64,000 nucleotides of DNA from Erythrobacter fulvus (GTDB taxonomy: Bacteria; Pseudomonadota; Alphaproteobacteria; Sphingomonadales; Sphingomonadaceae). The number at the start of each line of letters is the position of its first letter. Position 1 is the stretch's first letter. The position numbers were made by a program, and so were the translations under genes. The stretch covers positions 124,001-188,000 of the forward strand of contig NZ_JAQQXQ010000002.1 in NCBI RefSeq assembly GCF_028595285.1, written 5' to 3'. Of the stretch, positions 34,143 through 42,469 are shown piece by piece. Below the pieces are notes generated by a model. The model saw nothing but the letters and a program-made list of their open reading frames with translations. It was not told the DNA's origin and ran no database searches.

Positions 34143-35293
34143 ACCGTTATACGACCATCCTTGCCGATGCCGCCGCCGGGCAAGTCCCGGCATCCATCGC
34201 ACCCGCGGGGCCTGCCCCCGCATCCATCGCACCCGCGGGGCCTGCCCCCGCATCCATCGCAATCGTCACCGACGCATGGCATCCGCAGACCAATGGCGTG
34301 GTGCGCACCCTGTCGACCACGTGCGAGGTGCTGCGCGGATGGGGGCATCAGGTCGCGGTGATCTCGCCCGAGGGCTATCCCTCCATGCCTGCGCCGACCT
34401 ATCCGGAAATCCGGCTCGCGCTCACTGTGCCGGGCGCGGTCGGGCGGCGGCTGGCGAAAATCGCGCCCGATGCGGTGCATATCGCCACCGAAGGCCCGCT
34501 GGGGCTGGCCGCACGGCATTACTGCCTCAAGCGCAAGGTGCCTTTCACCACCGCCTATCACACCCAGTTTCCCGACTATATCGCCCGCCGCACCGGACTG
34601 CCGGCGAGCGCATTCTGGCCCTATATCCGCTGGTTCCACAGCCCAGCGCAGCGGATCATGGTGGCGACCGAGACAATCCGCACGCAATTGCGCGAACAGG
34701 GGCTGACCCGGCTGACCCACTGGAGCCGCGGAGTCGATCTTTCCTGCTTTTCCCCCGACGCACCCCCGCCGCCCGAATATGCCGGACTTGAAGGCCCGAT
34801 CCTGCTCTATGTCGGCCGGGTTGCGGTGGAGAAGAATATCGAGGCGTTCCTCGCCTGCGACTATCCCGGCACCAAGGTGGTGGTCGGCGACGGACCGGCG
34901 CGCGCGGCGCTGGAGGCGAAGTTTCCCGATGCGCTGTTCCTCGGCAAGAAGACCGGCGTCGAACTGGCGGGCTGCTATGCCGGAGCCGATGTGTTCGTGT
35001 TCCCGAGCCGCACCGACACCTTCGGTCTGGTGATGATCGAGGCGCTGGCCTGCGGCACGCCGGTGGCCGCTTTTCCGGTGGCAGGGCCGCTCGACATCGT
35101 CACGCCCGCTGTCGGCGCGCTGTCGGAAGATCTGACCCGCGCGATCGACGCCGCGCGCTATTGCGATCGTTCCGGCTGCGCGGCCTATGGTGCAAGCTAT
35201 TCGTGGGAGGCGGCGACGCGGCAGTTCCTGTCGGGTCTGGTCGCGCTGGAAGAGGGCGAGGCAGAATCTCTCGCGGCCTTGCCCGCGTTCTGA
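34139..35293 (+). CDS. GT4-type glycosyltransferase, probable diacylglycerol glycosyltransferase (Agt-like)
   Basis: This 384-residue GT-B enzyme has the N-domain signature IVTDAWHPQTNGVVRTL, a middle YVGRVAVEKNIEAF, and the donor-binding E-x7-E region TFGLVMIEALACGTPV. It starts at GTG 34139, overlapping the phosphoesterase stop. The first 40 residues are unusual: a 30-base tandem repeat (34190-34261) encodes APAGPAPASI units before the real fold begins with SIAIVTDAW. The partner gene suggests transfer of a sugar to diacylglycerol, giving phosphorus-free glycolipid. A mannosyltransferase acting on another lipid is the alternative. Confidence 0.85.
   Translation: MNRYTTILADAAAGQVPASIAPAGPAPASIAPAGPAPASIAIVTDAWHPQTNGVVRTLSTTCEVLRGWGHQVAVISPEGYPSMPAPTYPEIRLALTVPGAVGRRLAKIAPDAVHIATEGPLGLAARHYCLKRKVPFTTAYHTQFPDYIARRTGLPASAFWPYIRWFHSPAQRIMVATETIRTQLREQGLTRLTHWSRGVDLSCFSPDAPPPPEYAGLEGPILLYVGRVAVEKNIEAFLACDYPGTKVVVGDGPARAALEAKFPDALFLGKKTGVELAGCYAGADVFVFPSRTDTFGLVMIEALACGTPVAAFPVAGPLDIVTPAVGALSEDLTRAIDAARYCDRSGCAAYGASYSWEAATRQFLSGLVALEEGEAESLAALPAF
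34190..34261 (+). repeat. 30-bp tandem repeat, 2.4 copies, inside glycosyltransferase gene
   Basis: Two perfect 30-base units (34190-34219, 34220-34249) and a 12-base partial copy (34250-34261). The unit length keeps the frame and adds ten residues (PAGPAPASIA) per copy. Confidence 0.95.
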
Positions 35294-35343
35294 ATCCATT
35301 TCTTGCCGTTTTCCCTGCTTTCCCCTATCTAGGCTCTCAAGGC

Positions 35344-35376
35344 GGCCGCTCCGAAAGGGGCGGCCCTTTCATTTTC
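35344..35376 (+). terminator. probable terminator after the glycosyltransferase
   Basis: A 9-base stem with one G-U pair (35344-35352 with 35357-35365) closes a GAAA tetraloop and is followed by CTTTCATTTTC. It lies between the glycosyltransferase stop and the trcR ribosome site. Confidence 0.6.
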
Positions 35377-35391
35377 AACGGAGATTCCCCC

Positions 35392-36129
35392 ATGGCTACC
35401 AAGGATCAGCCCAAGCCGCTGATGCCGCACGCCACCGCGACGTGGCTGGTGGACAACACCGCGCTCTCGTTTGAGCAGATTGCCGAGTTCTGCGGGCTGC
35501 ACATCCTCGAAGTGCAGGCGATGGCCGACGATCTGGCGGGCAGCAAATATACCGGGCGCGATCCCGTGCACTCGGGCGAATTGACCCAGGGCGAAATCGA
35601 GAAGGGCCAGGCCGACCCGTCCTATTCGCTGAAGATGCACAAGGCGCCGGTCGAAGTGACCCGCACCAAGGGCCCGCGCTATACCCCGGTGTCGAAGCGT
35701 CAGGACAAGCCCGACGGCATCGCCTGGATCCTGCGTAATCATCCCGAAGTGTCGGACGCGCAGATCGGCAAGCTGATCGGCACCACCCGCAACACCATCG
35801 GCGCGATTCGCGACCGTTCGCACTGGAACATCCAGAACATCACGCCGAAGGACCCGGTGACGCTGGGCCTGTGTTCGCAGCGTGAGCTGGATGCGATGGT
35901 CGCCAAGGCCGCCAAGCGTGCGGGCGTGACCGAGGATGCCGATGCGCCGGTCAAGTCCGAGCGCAATGATCGCGAAAAGCTGATCGAGGAACTGCGCGCC
36001 GAGCGTGACGACAAGGCCAAGGCCGCCGGCGAAGCCGCGCAGGAAGCCGAGGCCGAAGCCTGGCTCGCCCGCAAGCGCGAAGCCGAGGCCGAAGAACAGA
36101 AGATCGACCCCGAGAGCGGGTTCATCTGA
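35392..36129 (+). CDS. trcR: cell cycle transcriptional regulator TrcR (DUF1013)
   Basis: This 245-residue protein is a DUF1013 member: MPHATATWLVDNTALSFEQI, FCGLHILEVQAMADD, GRDPVHSGELTQGEI and a second HTH-like part LRNHPEVSDAQIGKLIGTTR, then IRDRSHWN. The family is restricted to alphaproteobacteria; Caulobacter TrcR is linked to cell-cycle transcription. The last 70 residues are a charged coiled coil (EELRAERDDKAKAAGEAAQE). I chose the ATG at 35392, which has GGAG upstream. It is monocistronic, flanked by two terminators. Confidence 0.9.
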   Translation: MATKDQPKPLMPHATATWLVDNTALSFEQIAEFCGLHILEVQAMADDLAGSKYTGRDPVHSGELTQGEIEKGQADPSYSLKMHKAPVEVTRTKGPRYTPVSKRQDKPDGIAWILRNHPEVSDAQIGKLIGTTRNTIGAIRDRSHWNIQNITPKDPVTLGLCSQRELDAMVAKAAKRAGVTEDADAPVKSERNDREKLIEELRAERDDKAKAAGEAAQEAEAEAWLARKREAEAEEQKIDPESGFI

Positions 36130-36139
36130 ACCTGATTAC

Positions 36140-36180
36140 GCCTTGCCGGACCGCCAAGGGTGCGATCCGGCAAGGCTTTC
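36140..36180 (+). terminator. intrinsic terminator after trcR
   Basis: A perfect 11-base stem, GCCTTGCCGGA at 36140-36150 with its complement at 36166-36176 (15-base loop), followed by TTTC, 10 bases past the trcR stop. Confidence 0.75.
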
Positions 36181-36257
36181 GCGCAATTGCGAAAAATTAG
36201 CCGTTTGCGCGCGGGATTTGCTTGTGCGCGCGGGCATTGTCGGACAAGATTACTGAC

Positions 36258-37919
36258 ATGACTGTCAGTAGCCCCGCCTATCACCACCCCGTCCCGCAAG
36301 ACACCCGGTTCGAACCGATGAGCCTTCCGGCGATGTTCGAACGCACGTTGCGCGCCAATCCCGATGCGCCGTTCCTGCATTTCCTCGGGCGCACCTACAG
36401 CTACGCCGAAATTCATCGCGATGCGCGGCGCTTTGCCGCCGGGCTTCAGGCGCTGGGCATTGCCAAGGGCGACCGTGTCGGCCTGTTCCTCCCCAATGTG
36501 CCAATCTATGCTGCCGCCTATTACGGGGCGATGATGGCGGGTGCGATCGTCGTCAATTTCTCTCCGCTCTATTCGGTCGAGGAACTGGCGTGGCAAGTGG
36601 GCGATTCCGGCACGCGCTTGCTGGTGACGCTCGACGTGCCCGAGCTTTATTCCACCGCCAGCAAGGTGCTGGCATCGTCGGAACTTGAAACACTGGTGGT
36701 CGGCAGCCTTTCCGGGATGCTGCCCTGGTACAAGGGGTTGGCGCTCAAGCTGCTGAAGCGCAGCCAGATTGCCGATGTCGCCTATGGCAACGCCGTGAAG
36801 AGCTGGTCGGAGATGACCCCCGACCGCGTGCCGTCCCCGACCGAAGTCACCCCCGCCGATCTCGCCCTGTTGCAATATACCGGCGGCACCACCGGGCGTC
36901 CCAAGGGGGCGATGCTGGGGCATGATCAGCTTTCGGTGAACGCCCAGCAGGTCGCCGCGCTCAATCCCTTCGGCGATCCGGCGGGCGAGGTGTTCATGGG
37001 CGCGCTGCCCTTCTTCCACGTCTTTGCCAACACCGCGCTGCTCAATCACGCGATGGTCACCGGCGCGTCGATCGCGATGGTGCCGCGGTTCGAGACCAAA
37101 CAGGTGTTGGAAACGATCCAGCGTTACCGCTGCACCGGGTTTCCGGGCGTGCCGACGATGTTCCAGGCCATGCTCGATCATCCGGACCTTGCCAAAACTG
37201 ACCTCTCCAGCCTCAAGGTCTGTATTTCCGGCGGTGCACCGATGCCCGCGCCCGTCCACCTCAAGTTCGAGGAAGTCACGGGCGTGCGCGTGTGCGAAGG
37301 CTACGGTCTCACCGAAAGTTCGGGCGTTGTCTCGGCCAATCCCTACGAAGGTACCCGCAAACGCGGCACCATCGGCCAGCTGGTGCCCGGCACCGCGATC
37401 ATCTTGCTCGACAAGGAAGACCCGGCGCAACTGGCCCCCGAAGGCGAACCGGGCGAGTTGGCTGTGTGCGGCCCGCAGGTGATGCGCGGCTACTGGAACC
37501 GGCCCGAGACCGATGCCGACACCTTCGTGGAGCGCGACGGCAAGCGCTATCTGCGCACCGGCGATGTCGCCCAGATCGACGCCGACGGTTTCATCAGCAT
37601 CGTCGACCGGATCAAGGACATGATCGCGGTGGGCGGCTTCAAGGTCTTCCCCAGCGTGGTCGAGGATGTGATCCTCGAACATCCCGCCGTGAAGGAGGCG
37701 CTGGTGATCGGCGTGCCCGAGGAATATCGCGGCGAGGTGCCGCGCGCTTATGTCACGCTGAACGAAGCGGGCGGCGCCACGGCGGAGGAACTGCGGGACT
37801 GGCTCAATGCCAAAATCGGCAAGCACGAGCGGGTCGATCAGGTGGTGATCCGCGATGCCCTGCCCAAGACCATGATCGGCAAGCTCGACCGCAAGACCCT
37901 GCGCGCCGAGGTGCTCTAG
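36258..37919 (+). CDS. long-chain (or dicarboxylic) fatty acid-CoA ligase
   Basis: This 553-residue ANL superfamily ligase activates a carboxylic acid through an acyl-AMP. The AMP-binding P-loop YTGGTTGRPKGAM, the EGYGLTESSGVVS motif, YLRTGDVAQID and the C-terminal lysine loop PKTMIGKLDRK are intact. Similarity is to FadD/PimA-type enzymes, so medium to long fatty acids or dicarboxylates are likely substrates. I chose the ATG at 36258. It converges on the bactofilin gene, 6 bases away, with no clear terminator. Confidence 0.9.
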   Translation: MTVSSPAYHHPVPQDTRFEPMSLPAMFERTLRANPDAPFLHFLGRTYSYAEIHRDARRFAAGLQALGIAKGDRVGLFLPNVPIYAAAYYGAMMAGAIVVNFSPLYSVEELAWQVGDSGTRLLVTLDVPELYSTASKVLASSELETLVVGSLSGMLPWYKGLALKLLKRSQIADVAYGNAVKSWSEMTPDRVPSPTEVTPADLALLQYTGGTTGRPKGAMLGHDQLSVNAQQVAALNPFGDPAGEVFMGALPFFHVFANTALLNHAMVTGASIAMVPRFETKQVLETIQRYRCTGFPGVPTMFQAMLDHPDLAKTDLSSLKVCISGGAPMPAPVHLKFEEVTGVRVCEGYGLTESSGVVSANPYEGTRKRGTIGQLVPGTAIILLDKEDPAQLAPEGEPGELAVCGPQVMRGYWNRPETDADTFVERDGKRYLRTGDVAQIDADGFISIVDRIKDMIAVGGFKVFPSVVEDVILEHPAVKEALVIGVPEEYRGEVPRAYVTLNEAGGATAEELRDWLNAKIGKHERVDQVVIRDALPKTMIGKLDRKTLRAEVL

Positions 37920-37925
37920 GCTCTC

Positions 37926-38369
37926 TTACTCGGCGGCTTCGATGCTTGGCGAGGGCACGGCCTTAACCGGCTGGCGCGCGTTGGGGGCGAAACGCCCGTC
38001 GACCTGCGCACCCTGTTCGATGGTCAGCGCGTCGTAATGCACGTCGCCCTCGATCACGGCGCTTTTGAGGATCACCAGCTCGCGTGCGGTGATCGAACCC
38101 GTGACGCGGCCGGCAAGGCGCGCGCTCTCGGCCACGACACCGCCGTGGATGCTGCTGGATTCGCCCTGCACAAGGCTGGCGCATTTGATGTCGCCTTCGA
38201 TCGTGCCGTCGACATGCAGATCGGCCGTGGCGGCGATATCGCCCTTGATGGTCACATCGGCACCGATGACGGAGAAGGTCGAACCCGAACCCATCGCGCT
38301 GCTCCTATTTGCCGGTCTTGATGGCTGGGGCGCGGTCAGGTCCGGCGCCGCGGACTTCTTTGAGAACAT
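37926..38369 (-). CDS. bactofilin
   Basis: This 147-residue DUF583 protein forms membrane-bound filaments that localise wall enzymes. The beta-helix core VIGADVTIKGDIAATADLHV...GTIEGDIKCASLVQGE is typical. Two starts compete. ATG 38369 (MFSKKSAAPDL) gives the N-terminal peptide resembling the MFSK membrane-targeting start of Caulobacter BacA; it lies 65 bases inside the upstream M23 gene. ATG 38294 (MGSGSTFSV) has a better AGGAG site right at the M23 stop. I list the longer form. The adjacent LytM peptidase is its usual partner. Confidence 0.9.
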   Translation of the reverse strand: MFSKKSAAPDLTAPQPSRPANRSSAMGSGSTFSVIGADVTIKGDIAATADLHVDGTIEGDIKCASLVQGESSSIHGGVVAESARLAGRVTGSITARELVILKSAVIEGDVHYDALTIEQGAQVDGRFAPNARQPVKAVPSPSIEAAE

Positions 38370-39516
38370 CGGGGGCTGTCTCCAAAAGGGGGCGCGGGTT
38401 GACCGCGCGATTATTGATGCGAACCTCGAAATGGAGGTGCGGGCCGGTCGAGCGGCCGGTGCTGCCGAGCCCGCCGAGCGTGGCTCCGGCCGCGACCTTC
38501 TGGCCCGGCTTGACGTCGATCCGCGAAAGGTGGGCGTAGCGGGTGACGAGGCCGTTGGGGTGGGTCACTTCCACCGCCTTGCCATATCCGCCCTTCCATC
38601 CGGCGAAGGTCACGCGGCCCTCGGCGGCGGCGAAAATCGGAGAACCGACCGCGCCCTTGAAGTCGATCCCGGCGTGCATCGCGGCCCGGCCGTTGAACGG
38701 GTCGCGGCGATAGCCGAAGCCCGAGGTGATGTTTTCAACCGTGGCGGGCACAACCTGCGGGATGCCGTCGAGCGCGCGTTCAAGCGCCGCCATGCGCGCA
38801 AGGCTGAGGCCGAGGCGTTCGAAGCGCGGATCGAGGTCGGATTTGTCGGCCCCGGCGAGCCCCTCGAACGGACCACCCATGCCCTGCTGTGCCTGACGGC
38901 TCAGCACGCGCGGATCGAGATTGAGTTTGCGCATCGCCGCTTCGGCGCGGCTTGCGCGGGCGTCTGCAAATCGGGTCAGCCGCTCAACGAAGGCGAGCTG
39001 GCGCGCCTCGATTTCGGCCAGACCACGCGCTTCGGGGATCAGCGCGCCGACCTTTTCGACTGTCTGCGCCGCTTCGGCCGACGAATCGGTAACAGTGCTG
39101 CTGGCCGCGCCTTCGGCGACAATGTCCTCGGGCAGCATCCGGGCCATTTCTTCGAGGAAGTCCTGACGCTGCTTCATGTTTTCAACTTCGCGGTCGAGAT
39201 CGCTGCCATAGGCCTTGATCCGTTCGCTGGCGGTGGCGACGCGCGCCTTTTCCTGTGCGAAGGCGGCCAGATCGGCCTCGGCGCGGTACTGGCCCCAGGC
39301 CATCACCGCGAGCGAAACCAGCCATGCCAGCGCAACCGCGACAACTGCCGCGGCAGCCCGCATCTGCAGCTTCGACGAAATCTTGATGAAGCGCACCTGA
39401 CCTTGGGAGCGCATGAAAAACTCGCGGTCTGGGAACCATGAGCGTAGCTGCTCGCCCCACTTGCGCGTGGTAACTCTGTCTGACACGGCGGCCCCGATTT
39501 TATTTATGCCCCACAT
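38305..39516 (-). CDS. M23 metallopeptidase, bactofilin-associated (LmdC-like)
   Basis: This 403-residue bitopic protein has a cytoplasmic N-terminus (WFPDREFFMRSQGQVRFIKI), a transmembrane helix (AAAAVVAVALAWLVSLAVMA), a periplasmic coiled coil (ENMKQRQDFLEEMARM) and a LytM domain with HAGIDFKG and HLHFEV zinc motifs intact. It should cut peptidoglycan, and bactofilin likely positions it. I chose the ATG at 39516; no good ribosome site is visible, and an inner ATG at 39414 is possible. Its 3' end overlaps the bactofilin gene. It is divergent from proA. Confidence 0.9.
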   Translation of the reverse strand: MWGINKIGAAVSDRVTTRKWGEQLRSWFPDREFFMRSQGQVRFIKISSKLQMRAAAAVVAVALAWLVSLAVMAWGQYRAEADLAAFAQEKARVATASERIKAYGSDLDREVENMKQRQDFLEEMARMLPEDIVAEGAASSTVTDSSAEAAQTVEKVGALIPEARGLAEIEARQLAFVERLTRFADARASRAEAAMRKLNLDPRVLSRQAQQGMGGPFEGLAGADKSDLDPRFERLGLSLARMAALERALDGIPQVVPATVENITSGFGYRRDPFNGRAAMHAGIDFKGAVGSPIFAAAEGRVTFAGWKGGYGKAVEVTHPNGLVTRYAHLSRIDVKPGQKVAAGATLGGLGSTGRSTGPHLHFEVRINNRAVNPRPLLETAPDVLKEVRGAGPDRAPAIKTGK

Positions 39517-39751
39517 CAAGGCCGCTAACAGCGCATCTCCCGGGGGTCGAATCGCTGTCAGCTTGCAAGGGGTGAACCGAAGCGGAATCGCGGCGAATGG
39601 TTCATCTTGGAGCCATCTTCCACAGCGCGCCCTCAGTGATGCCGGAAATTGCGCGGCGGCGGCATCGGCGTTCCCGATTCGTGCCGGGTCGTCGGGGCAG
39701 GCGCTGAGGGCGGGCCTGACAGTCTGCGGCATGCCTGCTAAGAGCCGCGGC

Positions 39752-41041
39752 ATGACCAATACAGCAACCCAGACTCTCCGTTCCGATTCCACCGATCCTG
39801 AAGCGCTGGTCGCCGCCATGGCCCGCAGCGCCCGCGTCGCGCAGCGCCAGCTTGCCGCGATGACCAGCGCCGAACGCGCCGCCGCGCTCCACCGCGCCGC
39901 CGACCGGCTCGAAGCCTCGGCCGATGCGGTGCTCGAAGCCAATGCGAAGGATCTTGCCGCAGGCGAGGCGCGCGGGCTGGCCAAGGCCATGCTTGACCGG
40001 CTGGCGCTCAACCCCGAACGGCTTGCCGGCATCGCCGCCGCAGTGCGCGCGGTGGCCGATCTGCCCGATCCGGTGGGGCAGGTGATCGACACGCATACCC
40101 AGCCCAATGGCCTGAAATTCCAGCGCATCCGTGTGCCGATCGGGACCATCGGGATCATCTATGAAAGCCGCCCGAATGTCACCGCCGATGCCGCCGCGCT
40201 GTGCGTGCGGGCGGGCAATGCGGCGCTGCTGCGCGGGGGGAGCGAGGCGGTGCATTCCAACCGCGCGATCCACGCCGCGCTCGTCGAAGGGCTGGCGGAA
40301 GGCGGCGTGCCCGCCGATGCCGTCCAGCTGATGCCGACGCAGGACCGCGCGGCAGTGGGCGCGATGCTGGCGGCGGCGGGCCTGATCGACATGATCGTGC
40401 CGCGCGGCGGCAAAAGCCTGGTCGCCCGCGTGCAGGCCGATGCCCGCGTGCCGGTGCTCGCCCATCTCGACGGCATCAACCACACCTATGTCCACGCCGC
40501 CGCCGATGCGGGCATGGCGGCCAGCATCGCGCTCAACGCCAAGCTGCGCCGCACCGGTATCTGCGGAGCGATGGAGACGCTGCTGATCGACGCGGACTTC
40601 CCGCAGGCGCGCGAGCTGGTCGGGGCGCTGATCGACAAGGGCTGCGAGGTGCGCGGTGACGATCGCATCCGCGCGCTTGACGGGCGGGTGATCGCGGCAA
40701 GCGCGAATGACTGGGATACCGAATATCTCGACGCCGTGCTGTCGGTGGCGATGGTCGACGGAATCGACGCCGCGCTCGCCCACATCGCGCGCCATTCCTC
40801 GGGCCATACCGATGCCATCGTGACCGCCGACGATGCCGCTGCGGAACGCTTCCTGGCCGAAGTCGACAGCGCGATCGTGATGCACAATGCCTCTTCGCAA
40901 TTCGCCGACGGCGGCGAATTCGGGCTGGGGGCAGAGATCGGCATCGCCACCGGCCGGCTGCACGCGCGCGGACCGGTCGCGCTCGAAGGGCTCACCACCT
41001 ATAAATGGCAGGTGCGCGGGCAAGGCCAGACCCGGCCCTAG
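39752..41041 (+). CDS. proA: glutamate-5-semialdehyde dehydrogenase (gamma-glutamyl phosphate reductase)
   Basis: This 429-residue enzyme reduces gamma-glutamyl phosphate with NADPH in proline synthesis. Family motifs are VPIGTIGIIYESRPNVTADA, LRGGSEAVHSN, VPRGGKSL, the catalytic cysteine in RRTGICGAMETLLID, and GLGAEIGIATGRLHARGP. I chose the ATG at 39752 (MTNTATQ); an in-frame ATG at 39731 would add seven residues. It heads the conserved run proA-nadD-rsfS-rlmH-envC-like-ctpA. The partner proB is not in the window. Confidence 0.96.
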   Translation: MTNTATQTLRSDSTDPEALVAAMARSARVAQRQLAAMTSAERAAALHRAADRLEASADAVLEANAKDLAAGEARGLAKAMLDRLALNPERLAGIAAAVRAVADLPDPVGQVIDTHTQPNGLKFQRIRVPIGTIGIIYESRPNVTADAAALCVRAGNAALLRGGSEAVHSNRAIHAALVEGLAEGGVPADAVQLMPTQDRAAVGAMLAAAGLIDMIVPRGGKSLVARVQADARVPVLAHLDGINHTYVHAAADAGMAASIALNAKLRRTGICGAMETLLIDADFPQARELVGALIDKGCEVRGDDRIRALDGRVIAASANDWDTEYLDAVLSVAMVDGIDAALAHIARHSSGHTDAIVTADDAAAERFLAEVDSAIVMHNASSQFADGGEFGLGAEIGIATGRLHARGPVALEGLTTYKWQVRGQGQTRP

Positions 41042-41060
41042 GCGTGACGGAACCCGGCGC

Positions 41061-41744
41061 TTGCGATCCCGCCCTGTCCTGACCGGGCTGCTCGGCGGCA
41101 GCTTCAATCCCGCGCATGGCGGGCACCGGCGCATCAGCCTGTTCGCGATGGATGCGCTCGGGCTGGACGAGGTGTGGTGGCTGGTTTCGCCCGGCAACCC
41201 GCTCAAGCCCCGTGCCGGAATGGCGCCGCTGAAAGCGCGCTTGCGATCGGCGCGGGCGCAGGCGCGGCGCGCGCGAATCGTGCCGACCGCGATCGAGGCG
41301 CAGCTCGGCACACGCTATACCGTCGACACGCTCCGCGCGCTTCAGCGCCGCTATCCGAAACGGCGCTTCGTGTGGCTGATGGGGGCCGACAATCTCGCCG
41401 AATTCCATCGCTGGAAGGACTGGCGCCGGATCGCGCGGACAATGCCGATTGCGGTGATCGCCCGCCCCGGCTATGATGCGGATGCCATGACGAGCCCCGC
41501 CATGGCCTGGTTCAGGCCGTATCGTGTGCCTGCCACCAGCATTCGGAAACGGGGGCAATGGAGCGCACCGGCACTGGTGTTATTGCGTTTCGATCCGGAT
41601 TACCGCTCGGCCACGGCCATTCGCCGTGCCCATGCCGGGTGGGCCGAGCCTTTGCTCGGCGGGGATCGAAACGGCCAAAAACCCGATATGCCGCTGCGTG
41701 ACCGGCTGACATTCCGCAGCATCCGGACAGAGGAGCAGGCATGA
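41061..41744 (+). CDS. nadD: nicotinate-nucleotide adenylyltransferase
   Basis: This protein of about 227 residues adenylates nicotinate mononucleotide in NAD synthesis. The nucleotidyltransferase signature GGSFNPAHGGHRRIS ((H/T)xGH) is near the N-terminus, VWLMGADNLAEFHRWKDW in the middle and SATAIR near the end. No ATG or GTG fits in frame after the proA stop, so TTG at 41061 (MRSRPVLTG) is inferred. It lies 19 bases after proA. The C-terminus extends past SATAIR more than usual. Confidence 0.9.
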   Translation: MRSRPVLTGLLGGSFNPAHGGHRRISLFAMDALGLDEVWWLVSPGNPLKPRAGMAPLKARLRSARAQARRARIVPTAIEAQLGTRYTVDTLRALQRRYPKRRFVWLMGADNLAEFHRWKDWRRIARTMPIAVIARPGYDADAMTSPAMAWFRPYRVPATSIRKRGQWSAPALVLLRFDPDYRSATAIRRAHAGWAEPLLGGDRNGQKPDMPLRDRLTFRSIRTEEQA

Positions 41745-41834
41745 AACGCGGCACAAGCGTTTCGGCCCGTTCGTCCATCCGTTTTACTGCCATGCGGCCG
41801 CATCGCCCCGCACTCTGGAGATACCTGATTGCCT

Positions 41835-42272
41835 ATGACCGAGGCACTGATCGCATCCATTCCGCCCGCCCCGCTGCAGGCAGCCGCCAAGGCGGCCCAG
41901 TCGCTCGGGCAAACTGATATGGGAAGCGATGCCCTGCACCAGCTGGTGCTGACCCAGCTCGACGATGACCAGGCGCAGGAGATCGTCTCGATCCCGCTCG
42001 CCGGGAAGAGCTCGATCGCCGATTACATGGTGATCGCCAGCGGCCGTTCGACCCGTCAGGTCGCGGCGATGGCGCAGAAGCTGGCCGAGAAGATCAAGCA
42101 GTCCGGCTATGGCTCCGCGCGGGTCGAAGGCCTGCCCGCTGCCGACTGGGTGCTGATCGACGCGGGCGACGTGGTGGTCCACCTGTTCCGCCCCGAAGTG
42201 CGCAGCTTCTACAACCTTGAACGCATGTGGTCGTTCGAGGGATCGGAAACGTCGATGATGGGCCGGAATTAA
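41835..42272 (+). CDS. rsfS: ribosomal silencing factor RsfS
   Basis: This 145-residue protein (Iojap/DUF143 family) binds uL14 on the 50S subunit and blocks subunit joining when nutrients are low. Motifs are LTQLDDDQAQEIVSIPLAGK, ADYMVIASGRSTRQVAAMA and WVLIDAGDVVVHLFRPEVRSFYNLERMW. I chose the ATG at 41835 over a TTG 6 bases upstream. A 30-residue N-terminal extension is alanine-rich. A palindrome-rich spacer of about 200 bases separates it from rlmH, which is unusual because these genes are normally adjacent. Confidence 0.95.
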   Translation: MTEALIASIPPAPLQAAAKAAQSLGQTDMGSDALHQLVLTQLDDDQAQEIVSIPLAGKSSIADYMVIASGRSTRQVAAMAQKLAEKIKQSGYGSARVEGLPAADWVLIDAGDVVVHLFRPEVRSFYNLERMWSFEGSETSMMGRN

Positions 42273-42469
42273 TTTGTTCTGCGTTCGCCCCTCCGGGCGA
42301 GCGTCCTTGTGTTCCGCCGCCCATCCGGGCTGCGAAATCCGCGCGCACGCGGCGTTTTTGTCGGCCTATCGCTTCGCTACTTGAGGCCTGAAGGCCGCAT
42401 CGCTGCGGGCGGCCGGTCGGCCTTGCGGGCCTGCGGCCCGTTCCAGTCCGTTTCATCGGGGTCTGAGCC
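42273..42469. repeat. palindrome-rich spacer, candidate interspersed repeat element
   Basis: About 197 bases without a credible gene but packed with short inverted repeats: TCGCCC-CTCC-GGGCGA (42285-42300), GCCC-ATCC-GGGC, GGCCT-GA-AGGCC, GGCCG-GT-CGGCC and GGGCC-TGC-GGCCC in a row. This density is unlike any other spacer in the window and suggests a mobile palindromic element or a structured RNA. No transposase is present. Confidence 0.5.

Noticed and set aside
34190..34261. CRISPR-like repeat
   Set aside because: The units are directly adjacent without spacers and in frame inside a gene; it is a simple tandem duplication.
35739..37826. Minus-strand open frame (695 codons) opposite trcR and the acyl-CoA ligase
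   Set aside because: Antisense shadow of two clear genes; it also reads through the trcR terminator.
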